A DNA stretch of 64,000 nt, from NCBI GenBank assembly GCA_905250125.1, contig CAJNOL010000369.1:85648-149647 (forward strand), read 5' to 3'. The notes beneath the pieces were generated by a model, which was not told the origin of the DNA, made no database searches, and saw nothing but the letters and a program-made list of their open reading frames with translations. This DNA comes from Rotaria sordida (taxonomy: Eukaryota > Rotifera > Eurotatoria > Philodinida > Philodinidae). Shown here one piece after another: positions 44,855-55,560 of the stretch. How positions within the stretch are numbered: position 1 is the stretch's first letter; each line of letters starts with the position of its first letter. The translations under genes were made by a program, and so were the position numbers.

Positions 44855-46457
44855 TTACTTCGCTCCAATTAATACAGAAAGTCCTTGAAGATAATCACCA
44901 AGATTGATTTTATTTTGATTAAAATCCGATGCAAGTGAATCAACACGTTGTTGAAAAATAATATCTTTTCTGTTTATATTCTTCTTTGCACCTGTCATCA
45001 TCTTTAATATCTTTTGACGAACAACAACTTCTTCTTTTCTAATACAATCAAAAAAATGCCACACATTGGGGTGATATTTAGCCACTAAACGGTTGAATCG
45101 ATGATTCCAACCTAATCAACAGAATAAGTGCGAAAAAAGAAAAACAAAAAGAAACTTACCTTCGACAATGTTGTTCGTTCGAACATCAACATCGGATACA
45201 TTCCACAATGCCCACTTCACCTTCGTCATCCAGTATCTGTTGAAATAATCAATTAATTGTCGTATTGAATCAGGAGCATTGTTTGAAATTTCTCGAAAAC
45301 CACGCTCAATTTGATTAAGTGGGATAAGGGGAAGAGCCATAAGCTTGCGTGCACTTGATCGTGCATCTTCATCATCATGGTAGACAGTGACCAAACCAAG
45401 TTGTTGAATCTGTCGATAAACTGACTTTGTATAGTGGAAATAACACCCAATGTGATGCACATTGGGAAACTAAAAATTTTGAGAAGTATTAATCCAAAGA
45501 AACAAAAAGTGAACTTACTTCATCGGCCACTGTCTTAATAAGAGCTGGTTCAAAATCCGTTGTAATATTTGTTGGACGAAATTGAAGATCAAGTCGACGA
45601 GCATGTTGATGAAGAACTGAAATTAATTCTTTATAAATCACTGTGGACCGACCACAAAGGACAGCAAAAACACAAACAAAACCTATACAATCAGAACAAA
45701 TATAAATGATTATAAAATACTTTAAAAGTAGCTCACTTTGCTTATTTTTTATTCCATGTATTGAAAAAACTTGTTCAAAATAAGGTGGACAACTGTCAAA
45801 TGTTCCATCCATCATGATATGGGGTGATGTAAAGAGAAGACGAAGTTGTTCATCGGTTGAAAAGATAATTAATCTTTTTTCTACTTTTTCACCACCAGGC
45901 TGAATTCTATCAGCAAGTAAAGATCTTTCTCCATCAGTTGTTTTTTGATAACGTGATGGAATATTGAAATCCACAGAAGTTGGAAGAACAGGTGTGGTTC
46001 GTCGTCGAAGAACATTAAGACCATGATCTAAACAGAAAAAATGATCAACATTTTTTCAAAGAAATAATTTACACTTACTAGCTTCACGAGCTGTTGGAGC
46101 AATAGCAAGAGCTGTTCGAGAAAGATTAGCTTTCACTAGCTCTTCAGTATAAATTTGTCCAATAGCTGTTGTTTCTCGATCAACTCGAGTTTTGACTTTT
46201 GTCATCATCTTGCGAATTACCAATCGTTCAGGTTTAGGCAAATGAGTATGAGCATTTTGCGTGTACTTGAGAAACAAATCATTCGAAGTGAGATGTACAC
46301 CTGCATTGCAAAGTTTTTCTTCACAAACCCAGTAATTTACTTTCGCAGTTGATTTGTTTTGTTGATATACAAATCCATTAATAACCAACAAACGTTTACC
46401 TTTATTGCTAATCAAAAATGAAATTTCAGGTGTTCCATCCACATTAGGTGATGACAT
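44855..46457 (-). CDS. MULE transposase with FLYWCH zinc finger, five exons
   Basis: Exons 46457-46079, 46027-45737, 45682-45519, 45469-45160 and 45111-44855 join in phase to 466 residues; introns are 51, 54, 49 and 48 bp, all GT..AG. The N-terminal FLYWCH-type finger reads LLVINGFVYQQNKSTAKVNY, W-V-C, then LCNAG and HTHLP (about 20-75). The MULE RNase-H core has MMDGTFDSCPPYFEQVF (first Asp), RPTNITTDFEPALI (second Asp), the CxxH-type IGCYFHYTKSVYRQI, and TNNIVEGWNHRFNRL toward the C-terminus. It would catalyse cut-and-paste transposition of the flanking arms. Start: ATG of MSSPNVDG; an upstream in-frame ATG at 46580 would add a hydrophobic leader and is less likely. No stop or frameshift, in contrast to every other transposase in the window. 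Confidence 0.88.
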
Positions 46458-46744
46458 GTTTTGTAATAAAATAAAAAGCGAAATAAATAACAACAGAGGC
46501 AATAACGAGAGTGTTAATAGAATAATGGGCGAAGAGTGAATGGAAAAGGATAGCACATACAATTTAGACGATGTATACAATAGACCAAAGAAAAAGAAAA
46601 GCTACTTGTGAACACACAGAACGCAAAAGTGTATGAAAGAAAAATAATGGAAAACACGCCAGTCATAATAATATCTATTTGAATCTGATCGAACGATCGA
46701 TCATAGAATGAGAGGACATCTTTCGAATTTTTTTTTGAAAATTC

Positions 46745-46984
46745 AATGCATTAAAGTTCGAGTTTTTGCGTTTCGTATTTTTTTTCGTTTGAATTAGCCT
46801 TTTTTCTACATTTCGTGTTTCGAGATTTTATTTTGTCGACATTTTGTCTCTCGAGATTTATTGTTTCGAGATTTTTTTTCGAGATTTTGTTCTTTCGGAA
46901 TTTCATCTTTCGAGATTTTTTTTTCGAGATTTTTTCTTTCGAGATTTTTTCTTTCGAAATTTTTTTCTTCGAGATTAAGTCAGC
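46745..46984. repeat. right terminal arm of the MULE, TTTTCGAGA array
   Basis: Inverted counterpart of the left arm; TTTCGAGATTTTTT units are especially regular from 46855 to 46975. T-rich on the + strand. Confidence 0.7.
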
Positions 46985-46996
46985 AATTCGAATTCA

Positions 46997-49820
46997 TCCA
47001 GCCGGATCGGATAGAATCCTTGAATTATCCGATATTATCCGACAGTCAGCATTCTATACGATCGCACTATCGGAAATCATCAATACCCGCCAATTTCCGA
47101 TGAATTCTACCGTCGAATTCTATCGGTTTCCAACAATAGAATCCGATGATATCTGATGATGGGAACTTGCCGGATTCGACGAAATTCGACGGTATGAAAG
47201 TATCTATAGATACTTGAATTTGGTCAATATTTCATTTTATTTTAGTTTATTTAATTTTGATTAATTTTACTTTAACTGAATTTTAATTTAATTTATTTTA
47301 CGTTTATTTTGTTATTGTATTTTAATACATTTTATTTTATTCCATTTTATATTTATTTATTTTTATTCGATTCTGCTTCACTGTAATAACAGCGCCCTCA
47401 TCCATACAGAGTACAGTGATGTAAATTACACCAATCAGTGTACAGATGGGTTAGGGGGAAATTTATTATTATATTCTATTTTATTTTATTTTCTTCTAGA
47501 TTGGATTATGGTAAGAGCCTCATCGGCAGTGACTACAACTGATTTATTTATTTTCATTTAATTTAATTCATTTTTACTTTTATTTTAGAGTTTAATTTTA
47601 ATCTATTTTATTTTTGTGTGGTTTGTTTCTTTTCTATGGTAATTTATTCTTTTTATTTCTATTTATTTATTTAATTTTTACTTTTATTTTATAATTTAAT
47701 TCTTATTTATTTGATGTTTTTATAGTTTGTTTTTATTCTATAATAATTCACTTTTTCAATGCTACTTTGCTTTATTGTAATTTTTTATTTTTTTTTAAAC
47801 TAAATTTAGCGCGTTAATTTGGGCCTAATGGCAAGTGAGAAAAGAAGCGTTAGAGGGAAAGGGGACTGAGGTCATATAGGATCTAATATTCAGCTGTAAA
47901 TTCAAAAGGTGTGTATGGAATTCAGCTTGCAGCCGATGTTTTCCGAGTATTGGGTCAACTATCGGAAATCAACAGAACCGACATCAGATAAGAATCTGTC
48001 GGACGTTGTTGAATTACTCGGAAAATCTTATGGGATTTAAGTAGAGTCGAGTTTCAGAATTCTCGTGGTGGGTTGTATAGTTATGCTTATCTGTTGAAAA
48101 ACCAAACAACTGATCAAATTCATTTGAGCGAATCGAATTTATTTTTCTTTTAGGTGGTATCTCACTAAGTTGTTTTTGTCATTTACGTTCGTAGAAAAAG
48201 ATATTCTCCGCATTTTTCTAGAAACACAATTGAATTTGTTTTTAATTTTTAAATAAAATACTCATCAATATGGAGTACTCGTAATCTAATAATGGTCACA
48301 ATAGAATATATAAAAACTAGAGAAATCGTTACATTCATCTTATGTTTTAGTTCAATGAGTGAAGGTTGTATATTGTATTTTTTTCTAAAATTGTACGAAG
48401 TTTTTTTTTTCTATATTTACATACAATTCTTCAAAATAGTTTCAGTTTTGTTTTAGACATTAAAATCTCAATAATTTTATTTTATCGCTTTTCTATATCA
48501 TCGATTAATTCTTTTATATTTTCTTGATTTATTTTAATTCAAATAGATTATGTGAAGTTTTTTATTTATTTTAAATCACTGTAAAACAAAATTAATTTCA
48601 TTTAATGTAAATATTTTATTTCAGTTAAACTAAAAGTAATCTAATACGATTTTCTATTTAGAACTAAAAAAAAATAAATTTAATTTCATAACATTATATA
48701 GCTTATACTATACTAAAATAAAATTACTCAATTCGAATATCTTATTTTATTTTTTATTTTAATTAAGATAAGGTTAATCCATAGACTTATTATATTTATT
48801 TTATTTCGAAAGAAAATAGATTTAGTCGGATATCATTATTTAATCCATATTATATTGAGCTAATGTTAATCCAATATATTTACTCTCTGTTATTTTTAAT
48901 TAAAATAAAATTAATATATTAGACTTATTTAAAATTAAACTAAAATACATGATTTAATTTGATTATTTTATTTTATCATTCTAATTAAAATAAAACTTAT
49001 CTAATATAACTTTATTTAATCATTTTTCAAAATTGCAGTTTTGTAACTAATTAAGCTCATGCTTTCATATTTGACTTTATCTTGTATTACTGTAATAAGT
49101 TGTCTAGAGAGGATATTGAAATTATAAGCAAAACGAACTGTGATTTGTTTTTGATAAAATTTTGTCACATTTATTGTATTTGTCGATATGAAAATAATAA
49201 AATTGTTTTGTGTGTTTTTTAATATTAAATTCAGTCTTAAACGCAACCAAGACTATAAAAATTTATGTGGCAATGCTTTTCTCTCAAAACAAAAAGAATC
49301 CAATCAAAGCAACCGATTTCTTTGAAAAAGTGAGTTAGAGAGCGGTGAACAGTACACGAAAATCAGTTAGGCAATGCATACAATAGCTGTATGAAATCTT
49401 ACATGAATAATACAAGATCATACAAGAATCATACAATACATTTTAATCAGAAATGGTGGCTTCAAGATTATCATACAAGATCGTATCCGACTGTCATACG
49501 ATAGTATATAATAATACCAGATCACACATTAAGATCGTATATAATCTTGTAAGGATCCCATAAGATCTGATTGTCAGATTATTTGACCTATGTTCCTAGA
49601 AATTCGTATATAACCGAGTAATTGGAGCATTTTTTGGAAAATTTGAAAATCAAATTTCATTTTCATTTTATGATCAGTTTCTTTAATTTATTCTTATTCT
49701 TTAATGAACATATAATGCACAAAAAAAATGAAAAAAAAGCAATCGAATAAAAAAAGAGTCAGTTCAAAAACTAATTATTAACAATAGCAAAAAAATTAAT
49801 TTTAATAAGATTTCAAAAAA
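46997..49820. other. very AT-rich intergenic DNA
   Basis: 46985-47200 is rich in TCCGAT/CGGAAT words (for example GATATTATCCGACAG), echoed at 47935-48010. 47220-49020 is dominated by TTTTATTTTATTTAATTT-type low complexity. 49380-49570 contains many copies of ATACAAGATCGTAT-like words in both orientations. No gene supported. Confidence 0.4.
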
Positions 49821-49839
49821 TTTGTTTATAGAAATATCA

Positions 49840-52260
49840 TTCCGTACTTCTAATCCTGCTCGAATCTTTGCTAAATATTCCATATTGAGTATATCTTCTG
49901 ATCCAATTGAACAGTCATAGCTTGACCTTGTGAATTTTTCGTAGTAAGTATGTTGTATTCAAGAAGAAAAAAATAACTTTTAATATTTTAAACTATTCAT
50001 ATTATATCATCGAATAGCCCTCGATTGTTTCCTAAAATTAACGATGATAATGTTAAATGATGAAAATTACACAATCATTTAAATGTTCAATAGATTACTA
50101 ACATGATTTAATAAGTTTTTTAGTATTTGTAATACTTCATAATCAAGCGTCCTGGTATAAAATACAGCTTTTCTTTGAAAACAAAGAAAATAAGATACTA
50201 ATATTAATTAAATGCATTACCTTCAATTATCATTTTTTTTGTTGGGTGATCCAAACATCTCACTAATTTTGTACTATTTGATTTTGATGCTTGAACAATA
50301 TCTTCATCAAATGGATCAGAAAGAAGATTGATTTCACCTATAAGTTGTTCATAGAAACAAACAAAAATAAATAAATGTGCAGAGGATATTGAAAATATAT
50401 TGAGTTTTTCGAACAAGTCATTCAAACTCAACAATACTTCAATAATTTATTATTCGATCAAAAATAATACGCTCTTTAATGTGCTAATGGACATATCATC
50501 TTATGTAATATCTGTCCTTTCTGTAAATGTTGTTATACAATCGATATTACGTAGTTTGTATAATCGCGTTACTCTTACGCATATCTATGTATGATTGAGC
50601 CTCATTCTCTTTCTGTTGTAACGTGATTCTCATGTTGTAGTTTTTTTGCTCATTCTCCTCTCTCGTATATAAACTTGTGTTTTATGTGAAAAAAAGAGAG
50701 GTGAATGATGAAGTAGTGTAGTGAACATTGTATACCGAGGATAGCAGTAACACTGCTTCTCCAGTTTGTCATTATAATCACATCTTGTATCAAACATACC
50801 GTATCTTCGACAAATATTTTACCAAGTGCTGAATATATATTTTTCACAAAAACATCATTCAACCGAATCTGAATGCTGTTGAATAAAAATCAATACGAGA
50901 ATTATGGACTACATCGTTATGAATCGTTTCAACTAATTGTTGTTGCTGTGTGCATTGTGTTATAAAGCCTAGTGGTGATGGAGCTTCAGCATCTTCTTCA
51001 AAAGCTTTATTAAACCTAGGCAATACGTAATTTAATGTAATTTTTTTTTATTATTTGAGATGTTGTTGAGATTGTTAAAGAATTATCTGACAGTTGTTGG
51101 ATCATTTAATGAAGTATTACATCAGTAAATTGTAAAGCATTTGAACTTAATCAAGATTAATTAAGTGATTGATTTGCTGTTTACCAAGTCGATAGAAAAT
51201 CTTTCAGCTGGTCCTGATGATCAACAACGTAATGTCCAGCATCGAGATTGAAATCATCCAAAATAATAAATTATTTTACTCATTGGAGTGCTCTTGGTGT
51301 ATAAGTATATCTAATCATTTTTCATTTAATGTCGCAATGATGCTAAAACCAAAAAAAAACAGAAAGAGAAATCACAATCGATTATTTAATACAAATGAAT
51401 GAACACTTACTTAGTGGTATAACAAACACTTTCTTTCAATATCTTTGATTTTTTTCGAACGCTACACTCTAAAAAAAATCGGTTTTTTACCGAACCCCCA
51501 AAAAAGGTTCCGGAGATGTCTAAAAGCATCCAAAGATGTCCAAAGTCTCAAAAAAAGGATAAAAAAAACTACGAAACCTTTAAAGGTTCTTACCGTGTAC
51601 CGAGGATAAGAACCTTTTGCTGCGAAACCTTTTTTTAAGTTCCGTACAGCAGAAAAAGGTTTCGTAGGAAAATACGAAACCATTAGAGTTTCGTATTAAA
51701 CTCTACGAAATCATGAGGGTTTAGTGCAAAATCATGAGAGTTTAGTACGAAACTATTAGGGTTTAATATGAAACTCTAAAGGTTTCGTATTTTCCTACGA
51801 AACCTTTTTCTGCTGTACGGAACTTAAAAAAGGTTTCGCAGCAAAAGGTTCTTATCCTCGGTACACGGTAAGAACCTTTAAAGGTTTCGTAGATTTTTTT
51901 TATCCTTTTTTTGAGACTTTGGACATCTTTGGATGCTTTTAGACATCTCCGGAACCTTTTTTGGGGGTTCGGTAAGAAACCGATTTTTTTAGAGTGTATT
52001 TTAACACAAAGTAGCCGATTTGGTAATAATGTTATCAACTTTAATAAACGATAATAGTTTTTCAATTGATCATGAACTTAAATTTAACAGCAATACAAAC
52101 TCAATTTCTTCTTCTAAAATAAATTTGAAATTAGACTCAACCATCATTTGAATGAGTAATTCATCAATACATTTTAATTTGTTCGCATATTCATCAAAAA
52201 CATTCTCGACCAACCATACGAAAACATTTGCATTAGTCCATTCTATAGACAATATGTATA
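49840..52260 (-). CDS. unrecognised multi-exon gene with a SAM domain (model approximate)
   Basis: Minus-strand exon-like blocks with good splice sites, in order: SAM domain at about 52252-52120 (WTNANVFVWLVENVFDEYAN and on to IDELLIQM); DDFNLDAGHYVVDHQDQLKD (near 51250-51190); NKAFEEDAEAPSPLGFITQC and on (about 51020-50880); IQIRLNDVFVKNIYSALGKI then FVEDT ending at a GTATGT donor (about 50878-50803); GEINLLSDPFDEDIVQASKS and HPTKKMIIE (about 50340-50222), splicing to AVFYTRTLDYEVLQILKNLL; and YYEKFTRSSYDCSIGSEDIL then NMEYLAKIRAGLEVRN (about 49960-49810). SAM domains mediate protein-protein contacts; the rest I do not recognise. A palindromic MITE sits between the SAM exon and the next block. 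The start, end and joins are not fixed, and decay cannot be excluded. Confidence 0.45.
51465..51996. mobile_element. near-perfect palindromic MITE, TA target
   Basis: Flanked by TA (51463-51464 and 51997-51998). The termini CACTCTAAAAAAAATCGGTT and AACCGATTTTTTTAGAGTG are inverse. The arms, about 210 bp each, pair almost base for base (GGTTCCGGAGATGTCTAAAA with TTTTAGACATCTCCGGAACC; CCGTGTACCGAGGATAAGAA with TTCTTATCCTCGGTACACGG). The loop (about 51690-51770) repeats GAAACTATTAGGGTTTA-like words in a short tandem. Its high arm identity suggests a recent origin. Reading frames across it are palindrome artefacts. It lies in an intron of the SAM-domain gene. Confidence 0.88.
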
Positions 52261-53059
52261 CCTAAAATATATTAGAAAATAACAGCTAATCTTTCATACT
52301 CTGGTTTATTTTGAACATTTTTAATTTTTTTAATATTATTCATATATGAAAATTAAATTATTATTCGTATAAGAATAATTCCCGTGAATTATTTCTCATA
52401 AATTATGCAGTAATACGAATGAACATCTTTAAATTTAGAAAAAAAAATATTTTTGAACTTGATCACAATATGATTTTATTTCTTTGAGAAAATTACGTAT
52501 TGGATGTCTCATTTCGTGATCAATGATATCAACTAATTTTCTAAAATGGTATTAAGAAACATGTCGTGATTAGTACCATGATTTTTGTCGAAATCGTAAT
52601 TGATTTTTCGAATATTCTTTACAACCAGTCTTGACTTTCCACTTTTTTCGAAAATAAGATTGTTAGAAAATCAAAATGAATTTTTGTTATTTAGGAAATC
52701 AAACATTTCTATAAATATTTTAAATTCAATCAATGAATAATAAAACTTTGAAAATACTGCAACATTTTAAAATTGATTTTCTAAAATGTGGAATTCACTT
52801 AAAAGTCACAATATATTTATACTTTATTAAATTACAAATGAAGTACGAATAATTTATATTTCAGATAAATAAAAATTACGAAAAAAGTTTATATCTAAAA
52901 ATTAAGATAAATTACCATAATTTATAATTATTTTAAATCTGAATAATGATAATATGTATTTATTTTTAAAAGATAAATCTTTTTTTTTCATAAGTGATGT
53001 TTAAAAATAAATATAAATTATGATAATTTATACTTACTTTAAATTAATAGGAAAATGAT
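52261..53059. other. very AT-rich intergenic DNA
   Basis: TTTATAATTA-type low complexity; upstream of the SAM-domain exon. No gene supported. Confidence 0.35.
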
Positions 53060-53975
53060 ATCTCTACCCATTAGGTAGAAACGAAATATATTATTAAGGA
53101 ACCTATAATAATTTCTCTTTCTGTCAAGGCAATGAGAACGACATTAATGCATAAAAACTATTTGCGTGATATTGATTTTCGCTCTTACTCTGATTTTATC
53201 ATAGAAGAGAAAAAGTTACCTTGGATTAGGCCTATGATTAAATTATTCAAGATGTAAAAGAGACGGACACCACTGCATTGAATAATAAACAGGTGCTAAT
53301 CAATATCTTTCGCCGCGCATCTTATCATACGCATCAGATAGGAACGAAATATATCATTAGGGAGCTTGTTATCTTCTATCTTTCTGTCAAGGCAGTGATA
53401 ACGACTTTAATTCGTAAACACTATTTATGTCACATTATCTATCCTTCTTGCATTGATTTCATTATAGGAGAGAAAGACAAACATGATATTACATGTATGG
53501 TTAATTTATTTAAGGTGAAAAACCGAGGGACATCGCTGTATTGAATACAAGCTACTTGTTAATCTTTTTGTCGTTGCATATTGACAGTACTCATTAGATA
53601 GAAACGAAATACATCATTATGGAGTTTATAATAATTTCTCTTTCTGTCAAGACAAGGAGAACGACTTTAACGAGTAAACACTATGTGTGTGATATTACCT
53701 CTCCTTCTTGCTGTGGTTTTATCATACAAGAGAAAATGATAATTATCATTGCGACTATTGTTAATGTATATGAGATATAAAAGCAGGGTGTCCCTGTATT
53801 ACTTAGCAGCCACTTGCTCATAATTTTTCTCTATTGGATACCTTGCATATTCACCAGGTAAGAATGAAATAGATTAACATGGAGTATGTCATCTTCTGTC
53901 TTTCTGTCGAGTGAAGGAGTATGACTGTATAGGATAAACACTAAATTGGTCATATTACTTCTGGTTCGTGGTCTA
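53060..53975. repeat. degenerate satellite, about 261-bp unit, 3.5-4 copies
   Basis: Landmark words recur at a steady distance: ACGAAATATAT near 53081, 53344, 53604 and (as ATGAAATAGAT) 53864, spacing 263, 260 and 260 bp. Each unit also holds TTTCTGTCAAGGCA, ACGACTTTAA, AAACACTAT, TCCTTCTTGC and GAGATATAAAAG-like words in the same order. Copies have diverged by substitutions and small indels. A single unit happens to be open in one + frame (53278-53544) but the others are not, so it is not taken as coding. Confidence 0.75.
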
Positions 53976-54586
53976 CTATGCTTCTACAGCTGACAAAGAC
54001 ACTTGCTATTGCGGACACATTAATTTGTCTAGAGTTTCAAAGGACGAAGCGGTACTTTCCGAAGAGAAAGAAGTAATGCGCTGTCTTGCAGGTAGCTTAG
54101 GATAAAGTGTGCGGAGTAGTGGTGGATTCATTAGTTCGTTATTCCAGAACAACTATTATTAGCTATAGTTCGATTCAAAGACAGGTATTCATTAGATTTC
54201 CTACGCTTAACCACTTGAGCAACCAAAACACCCTAACTAGCTACATACTGACGATCTGTGCAGCCGCGTGTCACAATGCAAGTGGCATGTTATTCGATCG
54301 GCGACGTGGAGTCCATACGCTTTTTGATTTCAAACTGACTTTTGGAGGAAAAAAAAGCAGCCATTTTATCAAAAACGAATGGTTTAGCGGATCTAAAAAA
54401 AGCAATAAGCCCCTAAATATATAGTCCACAAGACATCTGACAATCATACAAAAATAGAAATGGATCACGTCGACAATAGTCATAGCACCCATCAGATTTT
54501 AACGTCCGTCAGATTCACATAAGAACTCGACACTCAAGAATCTCGATTATATTAAACACCAAATGTACCCTTCATTTTGATAAAGT
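53976..54586. other. intergenic, no supported gene
   Basis: Somewhat less AT-rich than its surroundings. A 105-codon + frame (54107-54424) has no recognisable motif and overlaps an opposite frame. Confidence 0.3.
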
Positions 54587-55310
54587 ATGTGTCTTGTAGG
54601 TCTTACATCTCTTGCAGGTCTTGTGGGTCCTACGGATCTTCCGGGACTTGCAGGTCTTGTAAGTCTTATGGGTCTTACGGATCTTGTCAATCTTGCGGGT
54701 CTTCCAGATCTTGCAGGTCCTGTGGATTTTGTGTGTCGTGTGAGTTTTATGTGTCTTTTAGATCCTCCAGGTCTTGTAGGTCTTACGAGTCTTGCAGGTC
54801 TTACGAGACTTACAGGTCTTCCGGGTCTTGGAGATCTTGCGGGACTTGCGCGTTTTGTGTGTTTTGTGGGTCTTGGGAGCCTTCCGGGTCTTGTAGATCT
54901 TCCGGGCCTTGCAGCTCTTGTGAGTCTTGCAGGTCTTACGGGACTTACAGGTCTTGCGGGTTTTGGAGACCTTGCGGGTCTTGAGGGTCTAGCACGTCTT
55001 GTAGGTCTTACGGGTCTTGTGGGTCTTACGGGTCATACGGGTCTTGCGGGTCTTACGGGTCTTGTGGGTCTTACGGGTCGTGTGGGTCTTACGGGTCTTG
55101 TAGGTCTTACGGGTCTTGTGGGTCTTATGGGTCTTGTGAGTCTTGTGAGTCTTGTGAGCCTTACGGGTCTCGTGGGTCCTGTGAGTCTTACGGGTCTCGT
55201 GAGCCTTGCGGGTCTTCCGGGCTTTGTAGCTCTTGCGGTTCTTGTGGATCTTGCGGATCTTATGGGTCTTGCGGATCTTGTGGGTATGACGGGCTTTGCG
55301 GGTCTTTAGA
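54587..55310 (+). repeat. 9-bp minisatellite GGTCTTRYG, open as (Gly-Leu-X)n
   Basis: About 720 bp of tandem 9-bp units, mainly GGTCTTACG, GGTCTTGTG and GGTCTTGCG, often paired as 18-bp units and most regular at 55010-55190. Because 9 is a multiple of 3, frames stay open: + frame 2 gives 240 codons of G-L-(T/V/A) triplets, another + frame gives Cys/Ser/Gly/Arg-rich triplets, and the minus strand gives Lys-Thr-(H/R). This is much more G-rich than the surroundings. No splice sites or flanking domain tie it to a gene, so I call it a minisatellite and treat coding as possible but unsupported. Confidence 0.85.
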
Positions 55311-55384
55311 ACTATCATCATGATATATATATATTGTATAGACCCGTTTTTTTATAGGGTGTGGATTTTGCAGCGCTTTAGAGT

Positions 55385-55560
55385 TATGATCATGACAATT
55401 CTAAAGAGTCGCAAAGCCTGTATCCTGTAAAAGAGGTGGAGTACATACTATACATATGATTGTGACAATTCGAAAGACTTCCAATAGCCGCGCTCTACAG
55501 AAAAGGAATATATACTGTACATGTAATCATGATAATTATAAAGAGCAGCAAGCACCGCAT
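55385..55560. repeat. three-copy degenerate tandem repeat, about 70 bp
   Basis: GATCATGACAATTCTAAAGA at 55388, GATTGTGACAATTCGAAAGA at 55458 and AATCATGATAATTATAAAGA at 55525 mark three units, each also holding GC-rich words (CGCAAAGCC, AGCCGCGCTC, AGCACCGC) and a TACAT end. It follows the 9-bp array directly; a partial unit may lie at 55315. Confidence 0.6.

Larger units (their letters stand above)
44507..46987. mobile_element. Mutator-like element (MULE), apparently intact
   Basis: A five-exon MULE transposase on the minus strand lies between two inverted arms made of repeated TCTCGAAAA words: left 44513-44715 (CTCGAAAA on the + strand), right about 46745-46984 (TTTTCGAGA on the + strand). 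The outermost paired sequence is G(T/C)TGACT(A/T)AATCTCGAA. A 9-bp direct repeat TCGAATTCA lies at 44498-44506 and 46988-46996, the target-duplication length of Mutator elements. If this repeat is the true duplication, the two termini differ by 3 bp, so the exact ends are tentative. The total is about 2.5 kb. The uninterrupted transposase suggests a recent arrival. Confidence 0.8.

Noticed and set aside
51462-52065. 73- and 100-codon minus-strand ORFs
   Set aside because: They lie on the two arms of the palindromic MITE and mirror each other; no independent coding evidence.
53278-53544. 88-codon + ORF in the satellite
   Set aside because: Only one of the satellite units is open; equivalent positions in neighbouring units have stops and indels.
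54989-55321. 110-codon Lys-Thr-rich minus-strand ORF
   Set aside because: Reading of the 9-bp minisatellite in a frame-preserving period; all frames are open there.
53060-55560. CRISPR array
   Set aside because: Repeats are tandem without unique spacers of constant length, and the genome is eukaryotic with spliceosomal introns.
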